Source: Paenibacillus sp. SYP-B4298 (GTDB taxonomy: Bacteria > Bacillota > Bacilli > Paenibacillales > Paenibacillaceae). From it: a stretch of DNA of 64,000 nt. The stretch's first letter is position 1. Each line of letters begins with the position of its first letter. Position numbers and translations under genes: made by a program. The DNA lies in assembly GCF_027627475.1 (NCBI RefSeq), contig NZ_CP115484.1, positions 557,501 through 621,500 on the forward strand. Reading direction: 5' to 3'. This document shows positions 1 to 10,831 of this stretch, one piece after another. The notes beneath the pieces are model-generated. The model saw only the letters and a program-made list of their open reading frames with translations. It was not told where the DNA came from and ran no database searches.

Positions 1-2289
<2,289 letters not shown>

Positions 2290-2440
2290 TATGTAAGGCT
2301 TCAGCTAAGGTTTCATAAATATCGTATTCAGTTTTCAGGGTGTAAGTATGAACCTGAACTAAAGCGCAGAATATTGACGATGATCATATAGAAGCCTTTA
2401 GATCAGACTATGGTAATCCTGACAGTAAGTTCATTCATGT
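2290..2440. other. 23S-tRNA spacer without a 5S rRNA gene
   Basis: The 150 bases between the 23S 3' end and the first tRNA show no 5S-like sequence (no GCGGAGGGG or CCCATCCCGAACAC core). The 5S gene may be upstream of the 23S gene or absent from this operon; the window cannot show which. No separate promoter is evident, so the tRNAs are probably co-transcribed with the rRNA. Confidence 0.7.
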
Positions 2441-2516
2441 GGGGCTATAGCTCAGCTGGGAGAGCGCCTGCCTTGCACGCAGGAGGTCAGGAGTTCGATC
2501 CTCCTTGGCTCCACCA
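2441..2516 (+). tRNA. tRNA-Ala (TGC)
   Basis: Cloverleaf with anticodon TGC in the arm CCTGC-CTTGCAC-GCAGG, T-loop TTCGATC, and encoded CCA. First gene of the 18-tRNA array. Confidence 0.95.
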
Positions 2517-2521
2517 AACAT

Positions 2522-2597
2522 TCCCTGATAGCTCAGTTGGTAGAGCACTCGGCTGTTAACCGAGTTGTCACAGGTTCGAGTCCTGTTCGGGGAGCCA
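2522..2597 (+). tRNA. tRNA-Asn (GTT)
   Basis: Acceptor stem TCCCTGA/TCGGGGA (with one G-T pair), anticodon GTT between CGGCT and AACCG, T-loop TTCGAGT, encoded CCA. Confidence 0.95.
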
Positions 2598-2600
2598 TAT

Positions 2601-2690
2601 GGAGAAGTGTCCGAGTCTGGTCGAAGGAGCACGATTGGAAATCGTGTAGGCGTCACAAGCGTCTCGAGGGTTCGAATCCCTCCTTCTCCG
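2601..2690 (+). tRNA. tRNA-Ser (GGA)
   Basis: Class II tRNA of 90 nt with a long variable arm. Anticodon GGA in CGATTGGAAATCG. Acceptor GGAGAAG/CTTCTCC with discriminator G. CCA is not encoded. Confidence 0.95.
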
Positions 2691-2710
2691 TTCTGAAATT
2701 TATATGCTTT

Positions 2711-2799
2711 GGAGAGATACCCAAGTGGCTCAAGGGGACCCTCTGCTAAGGGGTTAGACTGCGTTAAGCGGTGCGAGGGTTCGAATCCCTCTCTCTCCG
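2711..2799 (+). tRNA. tRNA-Ser (GCT)
   Basis: Class II tRNA of 89 nt with a long variable arm. Anticodon GCT in CCTCTGCTAAGGG. Acceptor GGAGAGA/TCTCTCC with discriminator G; CCA is not encoded. Confidence 0.95.
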
Positions 2800-2821
2800 T
2801 TCGATCTACATAATACTTTAA

Positions 2822-2896
2822 GGCCCGTTGGTCAAGGGGTTAAGACACCTCCCTTTCACGGAGGTAACAGGGGTTCGAATCCCCTACGGGTCACCA
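2822..2896 (+). tRNA. tRNA-Glu (TTC)
   Basis: Acceptor GGCCCGT/ACGGGTC, anticodon TTC in CTCCCTTTCACGGAG, T-loop TTCGAAT, encoded CCA. Confidence 0.95.
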
Positions 2897-2900
2897 TTAA

Positions 2901-2976
2901 GGACGCTTAGCTCAGCTGGGAGAGCATCTGCCTTACAAGCAGAGGGTCGGCGGTTCGATCCCGTCAGCGTCCACCA
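2901..2976 (+). tRNA. tRNA-Val (TAC)
   Basis: Anticodon TAC in TGCCTTACAAGCA, acceptor GGACGCT/AGCGTCC, encoded CCA. Confidence 0.95.
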
Positions 2977-2992
2977 TATAAGATTTTAACGA

Positions 2993-3069
<77 letters not shown>

Positions 3070-3107
3070 AACTTTATCATCGGAGTGAATCCGAGAGCTT
3101 GTAATGT

Positions 3108-3184
3108 GGAGCTGTGGTGTAGAGGCCTAACATGCCTGCCTGTCACGCAGGAGACCGCGGGTTCGAATCCCGTCAGCTCCGCCA
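3108..3184 (+). tRNA. tRNA-Asp (GTC)
   Basis: Acceptor GGAGCTG/CAGCTCC, anticodon GTC in GCCTGTCACGC, encoded CCA. Confidence 0.95.
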
Positions 3185-3197
3185 TTATTCATCACCC

Positions 3198-3270
<73 letters not shown>

Positions 3271-3293
3271 CCTTGAAAGACAATTGCATATTT

Positions 3294-3369
<76 letters not shown>

Positions 3370-3372
3370 CAT

Positions 3373-3458
3373 GGAGGATTAGCGAAGTGGCCAAACGCAG
3401 CAGACTGTAAATCTGTTCTCTGACGAGTTCGGTGGTTCGAATCCATCATCCTCCACCA
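3373..3458 (+). tRNA. tRNA-Tyr (GTA)
   Basis: Class II tRNA of 86 nt with a long variable arm. Anticodon GTA in CAGACTGTAAATCTG, acceptor GGAGGAT/ATCCTCC, encoded CCA. Confidence 0.95.
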
Positions 3459-3466
3459 GTATTATG

Positions 3467-3542
3467 GCGGTCGTGGCGAAGGGGTTAACGCACCGGATTG
3501 TGGCTCCGGCATTCGTGGGTTCAAGTCCCATCGATCGCCCCA
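3467..3542 (+). tRNA. tRNA-His (GTG)
   Basis: Anticodon GTG in CCGGATTGTGGCTCCGG. Acceptor GCGGTCG/CGATCGC with discriminator C and encoded CCA. A G precedes position 1 at 3466, matching the G-1 needed for histidyl-tRNA. Confidence 0.95.
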
Positions 3543-3561
3543 TAATAATCTTACCAACTGT

Positions 3562-3634
3562 GAGACATTAGCTCAGTTGGTAGAGCACCTGACTTTTAAT
3601 CAGGGTGTCGTAGGTTCGAATCCTACATGTCTCA
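3562..3634 (+). tRNA. tRNA-Lys (TTT)
   Basis: Acceptor GAGACAT/ATGTCTC, anticodon TTT in CTGACTTTTAATCAG, discriminator A; CCA is not encoded. Confidence 0.94.
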
Positions 3635-3647
3635 TGCTTCATAATAT

Positions 3648-3735
<88 letters not shown>

Positions 3736-3741
3736 TAACTT

Positions 3742-3816
3742 GCGGAAGTGGCTCAGCGGTAGAGCATCGCCTTGCCAAGGCGAGGGTCGCGGGTTCGATT
3801 CCCGTCTTCCGCTCCA
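3742..3816 (+). tRNA. tRNA-Gly (GCC)
   Basis: Acceptor GCGGAAG/CTTCCGC, anticodon GCC in CGCCTTGCCAAGGCG, encoded CCA. Confidence 0.95.
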
Positions 3817-3819
3817 TAT

Positions 3820-3896
3820 GTGCCCTTAGCTCAGCTGGATAGAGCGTTTGACTACGAATCAAAAGGTCGGGAGTTCGAATCTCTCAGGGCACGCCA
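3820..3896 (+). tRNA. tRNA-Arg (ACG)
   Basis: Acceptor GTGCCCT/AGGGCAC, anticodon ACG in TTTGACTACGAATCAAA, encoded CCA. Confidence 0.95.
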
Positions 3897-3917
3897 TTCA
3901 ACATCAATGATTGTCTT

Positions 3918-3994
3918 CGGGACGTAGCTCAGCTTGGTAGAGCACCTGGTTTGGGACCAGGGGGTCGCATGTTCAAATCGTGTCGTCCCGACCA
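3918..3994 (+). tRNA. tRNA-Pro (TGG)
   Basis: Acceptor CGGGACG/CGTCCCG, anticodon TGG in CTGGTTTGGGACCAG, encoded CCA. Confidence 0.95.
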
Positions 3995-4003
3995 TCATAT
4001 GTT

Positions 4004-4077
4004 GCGGGTGTAGTTCAATGGTAGAACTTTAGCCTTCCAAGCTAATAGCGTGGGTTCGATTCCCATCACCCGCTCCA
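4004..4077 (+). tRNA. tRNA-Gly (TCC)
   Basis: Acceptor GCGGGTG/CACCCGC, anticodon TCC in TAGCCTTCCAAGCTA, encoded CCA. Last gene of the array; its 3' end borders a terminator and a possible integrase relic. Confidence 0.95.
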
Positions 4078-4093
4078 GAATATTAAACATCTG

Positions 4094-4120
4094 AAACCCT
4101 TGGTACGCAAGGGTTTTTTC
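4094..4120 (+). terminator. Terminator of the rRNA-tRNA operon
   Basis: Stem AAACCCTTG / CAAGGGTTT with loop GTACG and a T run directly behind. It lies 16 bases past the last tRNA. Confidence 0.85.
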
Positions 4121-4149
4121 TTTGCGCAAAATTCGACAAACGACAGAAC

Positions 4150-4316
4150 AATTTCGATTCATGGGGCAATTCATGGGGCAAATTTGCGTTGTTTTGGATC
4201 GAGCTGTTCCAGCGGGTCTATGGCCGCGCGGCATTTGTTGCGCACCGCACGCATCTCCCAGCGTGAGGTACATTGCTGCATGAAGGTGATCGGTCAATCC
4301 ACATAGGTACGCACTG
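4150..4316 (-). pseudogene. Possible relic of a phage-type integrase C-terminus
   Basis: On the minus strand one frame reads VRTYVD, then a stop, then a basic helical stretch (EMRAVRNKCRAAIDPLEQLD, ending PKQRKFAP). This resembles the tail of tyrosine recombinases that integrate at tRNA genes, but it is broken by stops. A 12-base unit ATTCATGGGGCA is present twice in tandem at 4157-4182, at the would-be C-terminus. The position just beyond the last tRNA is the usual place for such an integrase. No active-site motif survives, so this is a weak call. Confidence 0.3.
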
Positions 4317-4361
4317 AATTGTACAGTGGTGTTATTATCTAAAGAGTGTACAGTTACAGGG

Positions 4362-4413
4362 ATAACAACAGACATCCCGCCTGGCCGAAGCTGGACGGGA
4401 TGTCTGTTGTTAT
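4362..4413. terminator. 18-bp perfect inverted repeat, probable terminator
   Basis: ATAACAACAGACATCCCG (4362-4379) pairs perfectly with CGGGATGTCTGTTGTTAT (4396-4413) around a 16-base loop. It overlaps the stop codon of the small minus-strand reading frame at 4410-4556 and probably ends its transcript. Confidence 0.6.
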
Positions 4414-4556
4414 TTAGCCGTTATATCGCCTATGACAACTTTGGTTTTTTCATCAAATCCACCAGAGTTTGGGGATACTTCAATTGATACTGGGATGTGA
4501 TTGGAGGGTAAGGTTGGAAGAGGAACCTGCGATTGTGGGTTCTTTTGTGCTGCCAT
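4410..4556 (-). CDS. Small hypothetical protein (48 aa)
   Basis: An ATG at 4556 opens a 48-codon minus-strand frame beginning MAAQKNPQSQVPLPTLPSNH and ending in a charged stretch (SGGFDEKTKVVIGDITAK). The composition looks protein-like and the stop sits inside a perfect hairpin that could end the transcript. No strong Shine-Dalgarno sequence is visible. In another frame just upstream there is a hydrophobic segment (LSIFIISIVVLFACFNAI). The pair could therefore be a frameshifted gene for a small membrane-anchored protein. Function unknown. Confidence 0.35.
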   Translation of the reverse strand: MAAQKNPQSQVPLPTLPSNHIPVSIEVSPNSGGFDEKTKVVIGDITAK

Positions 4557-4609
4557 CTATGGCATTGAAGCAGGCGAAGAGAACGACAATTGATATTATG
4601 AAGATTGAA

Positions 4610-4633
4610 AGCCCTGGTGTGTGACCCAGGGCT
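4610..4633 (-). terminator. Hairpin downstream of the TM2 gene
   Basis: AGCCCTGG / CCAGGGCT with an 8-base loop, followed on the minus strand by TTCAATCTT. A modest terminator about 105 bases past the TM2 protein stop. Confidence 0.45.
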
Positions 4634-4740
4634 CTCCTTCTGTCCCATGGGGCAGAAATGGGTATAGAAGTTTTACAATGCGTTACATCCTCATCGCATT
4701 CATGTCGTGCTTGTTTTGTATGCATTCTGAAAATAGGTGT

Positions 4741-5025
4741 TTACTGCAGGGGGTATCCTGCTTTGTCCCTGAACGAGCCAATCAATATCATAATGAAATC
4801 GAACAGAATTCCGATTCCAAAGAGACCTAGCGTGAAAAAGTAAAGAAGTCCTGTGCCAACCTTGCCCACATAGAACCGATGGAAGCCGAATCCCCCTAAG
4901 AAAAAGCATAGCAGCAAGGCAACAATAGTGCTTTTGGGCTGATAGGGATACGGGCCATTGTTAATAATAATGTGAGGAACAGCTTGCGGAGAAGATTGAT
5001 GGTTAGGCGGTTGGTATTGGTTCAT
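4741..5025 (-). CDS. TM2 domain-containing membrane protein
   Basis: 94 aa. The N-terminal 30 residues are rich in Pro, Gln and Asn. Two hydrophobic segments follow, joined by FLGGFGFHRFYVGK, the hallmark of TM2 proteins (two transmembrane helices with a short polar turn). The last residues (SFRDKAGYPLQ) are polar. The family is widespread in Bacillota and its function is not established. It stands alone on the minus strand, so no operon partner suggests a role. The full length matches typical small TM2 proteins, so the start at 5025 is reasonable. Confidence 0.85.
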   Translation of the reverse strand: MNQYQPPNHQSSPQAVPHIIINNGPYPYQPKSTIVALLLCFFLGGFGFHRFYVGKVGTGLLYFFTLGLFGIGILFDFIMILIGSFRDKAGYPLQ

Positions 5026-5149
5026 AATTCATAGAAGCCCCTCTCGGACGTAGGTAATAATAACCATATTGTAATTCTATATTATTTTGAAAATTCCTGC
5101 CTATAAATATAATAAATTTTATAAATAGAATTATGATCCTCTCGCTGGC

Positions 5150-6420
5150 TCAGAATGGGGAGGGGATCTGATCGAAAGAAACCAAGAGATGACGCTGATG
5201 CGCCACCTCTTGGTCGAATAGCTGCTGGTACTGGTCTGGTGTGATGCCAAAGGCTTGCTTGAAGGCGGCTTCTGCTGACTGGCTGGCTGTTAGAGAGAGG
5301 AAGCGAGCGAGCTTGTCGTAGCCGTAAGTTTGGATAAGCATCTGAGTGGCTGCAATGATCCAACTGTCCTGATTTGTGTATGTCCATAGCTCAGGCACTT
5401 CCGTGTTGGACTGTGCGATGTCCTCCCAACTGCTCGCAGCCATTGCGGTGTTCCAGTCTGTTCGTTGCTCTCTGATGGCCCAGGCGACATGGTGAGCGAT
5501 CCCCTCATCTAGCCAGACGGGAAGCTTGCTCGTACTGCCGAACGCATGACGCATCAGCCAATGGGTATACTCATGAGCAGCTAGCGTGAGCATCGTTTCC
5601 GTTGAACGATCGAACTGCGAGGTTAATAGAATGACATTGGATTCGAAGTAGAACGTTGCATAATGCTCGGGATAGTAGGCCAGCCAGAGCCGGCTTGTCC
5701 ATGTGCGCAGGCTGTCGGCAGTGGATATTACGATAATGGAGGGCGGTTTGGCCTCAACCTGGTTCACTTGGGGAAACCAAGTAGCGATGCGGGGCATAAC
5801 TGTCTGATCCAGATAAGCATCATAGTGCTTCAGTTGCTCTGCGGTCACGTTCTCATCCCCATAGTAATCTCCACGAACTCCGGCTACATGAACCGGCATC
5901 GCCTGCAGCTTGTACGTCATGCGATCGAACCCGGGGGCTCGGTCCAAGGCGCTGTGATGTCCACAATCCCTCTCCCGCCACCGATAGAGCTCCAGCTTAC
6001 TTTGGCGCCTAGCCCTTCGGAAATGACGCGCAGCGGCACCATGAGCCGCCCATTGTTCAGTGTGGGGCCGCCGGCAAGCTCTACTGTAGTATCGTTCAAG
6101 ATCGCTTGCTTGCGGTCTAGCCACACCGTAATCTCTTGCCGAATCGGCTCCGTCAGGGTGACCTTAATCGGTGATTTCATGTTCTTCCAATTCACCTTTG
6201 CCCCAAGAGCTTCGGATACAAAACGCAGAGGCACATAGGTCAGATGCAGCCTTGAATCCACATATGCCGGGCTTTCCTTCATATCGACAGTCTTGCCATT
6301 CACCCGGATGGTCACCTCTGATTGAGAGGGTGCTGCTTGCGCGGCATGAGGAATGGACAGGTCATTCAGCATGAGAGCAACAATGAAGACGAATAGTAGC
6401 AGACGTAGTCGCCAAAGCAT
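5150..6420 (-). pseudogene. Stalk-domain (CuAOD_N-like) secreted metallopeptidase, frameshifted
   Basis: The N-terminal frame (6420-5917, 167 aa) has a signal peptide and two copper-amine-oxidase N-terminal-like repeats (YVPLRFVSEALGAKVNW and MVPLRVISEGLGAKVSW). It ends early at 5917. A second frame carries on to 5150 with a zinc-peptidase core: HEYTH in AAHEYTHWLMRHAF and a downstream WLDEGIAHHV, as in MA-clan gluzincins. The frames join exactly if the run of five C at about 5936 were six. The merged protein would be about 420 aa: signal, stalk domains, peptidase. AGGAGG lies 8 bases before the ATG at 6420. A real null mutation or a homopolymer sequencing error explains it equally well. Confidence 0.8.
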
Positions 6421-6648
6421 TCAATCTACCTCCTGAACGTAATGCGTAAGGTGTTAAACATAGACTATAGAGGCCCCCTTGCTCTATATCTATAGGATTG
6501 TACTTTCATAACAGCCAAAAGTTGCAGTCGTCCCGATTGTGTACTTATTTAAAGTTATGGGGGCGGTTCCCTTGGGCGACCCACGCTTTAAATGTGTGAG
6601 TGTGAGTAATGTATTCATGCTGGCATCAAGGAATTTGCTAGGAAGCTA

Positions 6649-6678
6649 TTGTCAATGGGAGGAGGAATCGGTTATAAT
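6649..6678 (+). promoter_or_regulatory. Sigma-A promoter of the iol operon
   Basis: TTGTCA at 6649-6654 and TATAAT at 6673-6678, separated by 18 bp. The predicted transcript would start near 6685, giving an untranslated leader of about 260 bases before iolD. Confidence 0.75.
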
Positions 6679-6686
6679 GCAGTTAA

Positions 6687-6700
6687 GTAAAGCGCTTACC
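6687..6700 (+). promoter_or_regulatory. cre-like CcpA site of the iol operon
   Basis: GTAAAGCGCTTACC matches the cre consensus TGWAANCGNTNWCA except at positions 1, 2 and 14. It sits at about +3 to +16 of the predicted transcript, a position typical of CcpA roadblock repression, so glucose repression of inositol use is likely. Confidence 0.6.
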
Positions 6701-6945
6701 CCAATTGAATAGAAGAAAAATGAAGGAGCTCTTTCTCTACACAGTGCGGCGAACCGCTTGAGGTTCGACTGACCGCGGTTATGCTGCGAAGCAACACGCG
6801 CTTGGAGTTGCGTGCGATGCTAATTATATTGTGATAATCAGTTAGCATGATGATGTAACGTTAGCGGCAGTTGTAGCAAGAAAGAGAGATTTTTCATTAT
6901 TTTTTTGATTTTTGGTTAAGCGCATACCCTAATGGGAGGTGCAGG
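6701..6945 (+). other. iol leader region
   Basis: About 245 bases with no gene. It contains a small hairpin (CGAACC/GGTTCG near 6759-6776). The run GGGAGGTGCAGG just before 6946 is the ribosome binding site of iolD. An IolR-type operator may be here but none is recognised. Confidence 0.5.
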
Positions 6946-8811
6946 ATGGGAACGATTCGACTAACAATGGCGCAGGCACTGGTACGTTTTTTGGATAACC
7001 AGTACATTGAGCTCGATGGTGTCGAGAGCAAGTTCGTGCGGGGCGTAATGGGCATTTTCGGGCACGGCAATGTAACGGGCATCGGCGAGGCGCTGGAGAA
7101 TGACAGGGGGCAATTAACGTTCATTCAAGGCAAAAATGAGCAGGGTATGGCACATGCGGCGATGGCATTCGCGAAGCAGCGGAGCCGGCTGGAAATATAT
7201 GCGTGCACCTCTTCTATCGGGCCAGGAGCACTCAACATGGTGACGGCAGCAGGGACAGCGACTGTGAACCGGATTCCGGTTCTATTCCTGCCGGGGGACA
7301 TCTTCGCTTGCCGTCAGCCGGATCCGGTGCTGCAGCAGATCGAGAACCCGGCGGATTATACGGTGTCGGCCAATGATGCATTCAAGCCGGTCAGCCGTTA
7401 CTGGGATCGGATTACTAGACCGGAACAACTGATGAGTGCTGCGCTGCAGGCGATGCGGGTGCTGACCGACCCGGCGGATACTGGTGCGGTGACGCTGTCG
7501 CTGCCACAGGATGTGCAGTGTGAGGCGTATGACTATCCGCAGAGCTTCTTCCGCAAGCGTGTCCATCACATTGACCGGAGGCTGCCAGGGAGAGCTGCGC
7601 TGGAGCGTGCAGCAGAGCTTATTACGGGCAAGAAGCGCCCGCTCATCATTGCAGGAGGAGGCGTGCATTACTCTTGTGCGCAATCGGAGTTGAGAGCGTT
7701 TGCAGAGCGATTCGGTATTCCGGTGACGGAGACACAGGCAGGCAAAAGCGCGGTATCGTGGCAGCATCCATTATACATGGGCGCTGTTGGGGTCACCGGC
7801 TCGCTGGCCGCCAACAAGCTGGCCAAGGAGGCGGATCTGGTGCTCTGTGTCGGTACACGGCTGGCAGACTTCCCTACAGCCTCCAAGAGCGCCTTCTGCA
7901 ATCCGCAGGTCGAATTCCTGTCTATCAATGTCAGTGAATTGGACGCGATCAAGCTGGAGGCTGCCAGGCTGGTTGCTGATGCGAAGGAAGCATTGCAAGC
8001 GCTTGCTCCGAGGCTGGCGGAGCGGGGGTATCAGGCGGGATACGCTAGTGGAGAACTGCAGGCGCTGAAGCAGGAGTGGGATGCCGAGGTGGAACGACTG
8101 TATGGAGTCGAACGCGAGGATGGGCTGGCGCAGACGCGAGTGCTGGGCGAGCTGAATCGCTTCTTGGGTGAGGACGATGTCATCGTCTGCGCAGCCGGGA
8201 GCTTGCCTGGCGATCTGCATCGTCTCTGGCGCTGCGAGCAGCCGCAAACCTATCATATGGAATACGGCTTCTCCTGCATGGGCTACGAGGTATCGGGTGC
8301 GCTGGGTGTCAAGCTGGCGGAGCCGCAGCGCGAGGTCTATGCACTTGTAGGAGATGGCAGCTTCCTTATGCTTCATTCGGAGCTGTTGACCAGCATCCAG
8401 GAGGGGCGGAAGATTCAGGTCGTGCTCCTGAACAATCATGGTTATCAATGTATTCATAACCTGCAACGAGGTCATGGCAGCTCTGGCTTTGGCAATGAGT
8501 TCCGCTTCCGTTCGGAGGATAGCGGAAGGCTGACAGGAGGCTATGTACCCGTCAACTTTGCCTTGATCGCCGAGGGGCTGGGGGTTGCGTCCTATCGCGC
8601 CGAGACAGTCGAGGAGCTGCGTGCGGCGTTGGAGCTGGCGAAGGTGGAGCCAGGCTCGACGCTGATCGAGGTGCAGGTGCTCCCGGGTACGAATACTGGA
8701 GATTATGAGTCATGGTGGCGAGTAGGGGTTGCTGAGGTATCGGAAAGCGAGGCCGTGCTAAGCGCTGCGAAGGAGCAGGAGGAGCGGCTGAAGCGGGTAC
8801 GACCGATTTAA
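6946..8811 (+). CDS. iolD: 3D-(3,5/4)-trihydroxycyclohexane-1,2-dione hydrolase
   Basis: 621 aa, thiamine-diphosphate enzyme of inositol catabolism that opens the ring to give 5-deoxy-glucuronate. It has the three-domain acetolactate-synthase fold. The N-terminal part holds the FGHGN and [10 protein letters not shown] segments typical of IolD, including the glutamate that activates the cofactor. The C-terminal part holds the ThDP/Mg motif [11 protein letters not shown]...NN at about residues 469-497. GGGAGG lies 9 bases before the ATG. First gene of the operon iolDEBCAG, behind a promoter with a cre site. A cytoplasmic, soluble enzyme. Confidence 0.95.
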   Translation: MGTIRLTMAQALVRFLDNQYIELDGVESKFVRGVMGIFGHGNVTGIGEALENDRGQLTFIQGKNEQGMAHAAMAFAKQRSRLEIYACTSSIGPGALNMVTAAGTATVNRIPVLFLPGDIFACRQPDPVLQQIENPADYTVSANDAFKPVSRYWDRITRPEQLMSAALQAMRVLTDPADTGAVTLSLPQDVQCEAYDYPQSFFRKRVHHIDRRLPGRAALERAAELITGKKRPLIIAGGGVHYSCAQSELRAFAERFGIPVTETQAGKSAVSWQHPLYMGAVGVTGSLAANKLAKEADLVLCVGTRLADFPTASKSAFCNPQVEFLSINVSELDAIKLEAARLVADAKEALQALAPRLAERGYQAGYASGELQALKQEWDAEVERLYGVEREDGLAQTRVLGELNRFLGEDDVIVCAAGSLPGDLHRLWRCEQPQTYHMEYGFSCMGYEVSGALGVKLAEPQREVYALVGDGSFLMLHSELLTSIQEGRKIQVVLLNNHGYQCIHNLQRGHGSSGFGNEFRFRSEDSGRLTGGYVPVNFALIAEGLGVASYRAETVEELRAALELAKVEPGSTLIEVQVLPGTNTGDYESWWRVGVAEVSESEAVLSAAKEQEERLKRVRPI

Positions 8812-8850
8812 TATACCTGTAGACGAATCAATGGATAGAGGAGGCAGGCG

Positions 8851-9753
8851 ATGGCAAGCTTGAAGCTGGGGATTTCACCGATTAACTGGGTGAACGAGGA
8901 TGTGCTGGAGCTGGGTGATCATTATACATTTGAGGAATTAATGAAGGATTTTGAATCGCTGGGCTTTGCGGCGACGGAGAATTGTCGCAAATTTCCCAAG
9001 GATGCCAAGGCACTGAAGGCGGCGCTGGCGGAGCGCGGCATTCAATTGACCTCGCAGTGGAAGGGGGTGCTGTTCTCCGATCCGTCACGCCGGGCGGAGG
9101 AGCTGGCAGCGTACCGAAGTCATGTTGAATTTCTGCATGAGATGGGCAGCAAGGTCGTCGTGACCTGCGAGCTGGGCGGCTCGATTATCGGTGATCCGCG
9201 GCGCGACCCTGCGGAGCGAACGGTGCTGCCGCTAACGGATGAGGAATGGAGCCATATGGTCGAGGGGCTGCATCAAGCCGGGGCGATCTGCCGTGAGTAC
9301 GGCATGAAGCTGGTCTATCATTACCATATGGGCACCAATGTGGAGCGGGGCGAGGAAATCGATCGCCTCATGCGCACGACGGACCCGGAGCTGGTATCGC
9401 TGCTCTATGATACCGGCCATGCGTATTACGGCGGGAGCGATCCGCTGGAGCTGCTGGAGCGACATGGCAGCCGGGTCGGCTATGTCCATCTGAAGGACGT
9501 CCGGCAGGAGGTGCTGGAGCGAGTGGAGCGTGACGGGATTCCGTTCCAGACGGCGGTCATTGAGGGCGTATTCACAGTGCCTGGCGATGGGGCGATTGAT
9601 TTCGTACCGATCTTCGCCAAGCTGCGCGAGCTGGGATATGACGATTGGATGATCATTGAGGCGGAGCAAGATCCTGCGGTGGCTAATCCCTATGAATATG
9701 CGAAGAAATCGCTGGCCTACATCGAGCAAGCGGCTGGAGCAGGCTCACAATAA
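8851..9753 (+). CDS. iolE: Myo-inosose-2 dehydratase
   Basis: 300 aa, sugar-phosphate-isomerase/AP-endonuclease TIM-barrel family. It removes water from 2-keto-myo-inositol (scyllo-inosose) to give the dione used by IolD. The N-terminus GISPINWVNEDV and the metal-site segments (YHYHMGTNVE, DTGHAYYGG, VHLKDVR, EAEQDP) are those of IolE. GAGGAGGC lies just before the ATG, 39 bases after the iolD stop. Confidence 0.95.
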   Translation: MASLKLGISPINWVNEDVLELGDHYTFEELMKDFESLGFAATENCRKFPKDAKALKAALAERGIQLTSQWKGVLFSDPSRRAEELAAYRSHVEFLHEMGSKVVVTCELGGSIIGDPRRDPAERTVLPLTDEEWSHMVEGLHQAGAICREYGMKLVYHYHMGTNVERGEEIDRLMRTTDPELVSLLYDTGHAYYGGSDPLELLERHGSRVGYVHLKDVRQEVLERVERDGIPFQTAVIEGVFTVPGDGAIDFVPIFAKLRELGYDDWMIIEAEQDPAVANPYEYAKKSLAYIEQAAGAGSQ

Positions 9754-9997
9754 CGGCTACAGCTACGATAAGGGCGAGGGCAGTATGGAGCCTGATTTTA
9801 TTCATGAAGAAGATTTGGGCGCACGCCCACTCCAAGCAGAGCCCGCCGTTTGCTGATGCAACTATGACGATGGGGTGGCAGGAGCGTGACGAACTGACCG
9901 AAGGCAACGGGTCCCAACGATGAATCAAAGGCTCACAGCCCTTGATATGTACGGAGAATAGAGTCAACTAATACGAGGTTCGTGCAGGAGGATGAAG
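9754..9997 (+). other. iolE-iolB spacer
   Basis: 240 bases with no convincing gene, promoter or terminator. It ends in AGGAGG at 9986-9991, the ribosome binding site of iolB. Its length is unusual for the inside of this otherwise tight operon. Confidence 0.4.
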
Positions 9998-10831
9998 ATG
10001 GCAGAGCTTATTGTACCAACGAGACAGCCGGATCATGAGGGGAAGGTACTGGAGATTACGCCACAGTCGGCTGGCTGGGAATATGTCGGCTTTGAGGTGT
10101 TCAGCCTGAAGCCTGGACAGCGGCTGAGCAGAAAGACGGAGGATAAAGAGTATTGTCTGGTTGTACTCTCCGGCCGGGGCGAGGTGGCGACCCGCGAGCT
10201 GCCGTGTGAGGAGATCGGCCAGCGAATGAGCATATTCGAGCAAATACCGCCATTTAGCGTCTATGTACCTCCGGGAGATGAGCTTCATCTGAAAGCTCGG
10301 ACGGATATGGAGGTCGCGCTCTGCTCGGCTCCGGGCAAGGGCAGCTATGCAGCTCGGGTGATCCGTCCTGAGCAGGTGGGGGTTGAGCGGCGCGGCTATG
10401 GCAATATGGAGCGGCATATTCATAACATACTGCCTGAGCAGGAGCTGGCTGATTGTCTGCTTGTGGTCGAGGTGTTCACACCAGGCGGCCATTGGTCGAG
10501 CTATCCACCGCACAAGCATGACCGCAACAATCTGCCCAACGAGTCGCAGTTGGAGGAGACCTACTACCATCGGGTGAAGCAGGCAGGCGGATTCGCTGTG
10601 CAGCGTGTCTACACGATTGATGATCCTGAGCCGCTGAATGAGACGCTGACCGTGCGGGACGGAGATGTGGTGCTGGTGCCCAAGGGCTTCCATCCAGTCT
10701 CAGCGCCGCCGGGCTATGACCTGTATTATCTCAATGTCATGGCCGGCCCGATCCGTACATGGAAATTTTACAATGATCCGGCTCATGAGTGGCTGATGCC
10801 GCCAGCGCCGACCAAGGAGGAGCAGAAATGA
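9998..10831 (+). CDS. iolB: 5-deoxy-glucuronate isomerase
   Basis: 277 aa, bicupin enzyme that turns 5-deoxy-glucuronate into 5-dehydro-2-deoxy-gluconate. Family segments visible are KEYCLVVLSGRGEV, SSYPPHKHDRNN (metal histidines), LEETYYHR and VPKGFHPVSAPPGY. An ATG at 9992 also exists, but AGGAGG ends at 9991, leaving no spacer. The ATG at 9998, six bases further, is the better start. The stop overlaps the iolC start (ATGA), implying translational coupling. Confidence 0.94.
   Translation: MAELIVPTRQPDHEGKVLEITPQSAGWEYVGFEVFSLKPGQRLSRKTEDKEYCLVVLSGRGEVATRELPCEEIGQRMSIFEQIPPFSVYVPPGDELHLKARTDMEVALCSAPGKGSYAARVIRPEQVGVERRGYGNMERHIHNILPEQELADCLLVVEVFTPGGHWSSYPPHKHDRNNLPNESQLEETYYHRVKQAGGFAVQRVYTIDDPEPLNETLTVRDGDVVLVPKGFHPVSAPPGYDLYYLNVMAGPIRTWKFYNDPAHEWLMPPAPTKEEQK

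Noticed and set aside
7771-8475. 234-codon minus-strand frame inside iolD
   Set aside because: It is antisense to a clear enzyme gene, has shadow-type composition and no ribosome site. The same holds for the long antisense frames in iolB, iolC, iolG, the GH38 gene and the aminopeptidase gene.
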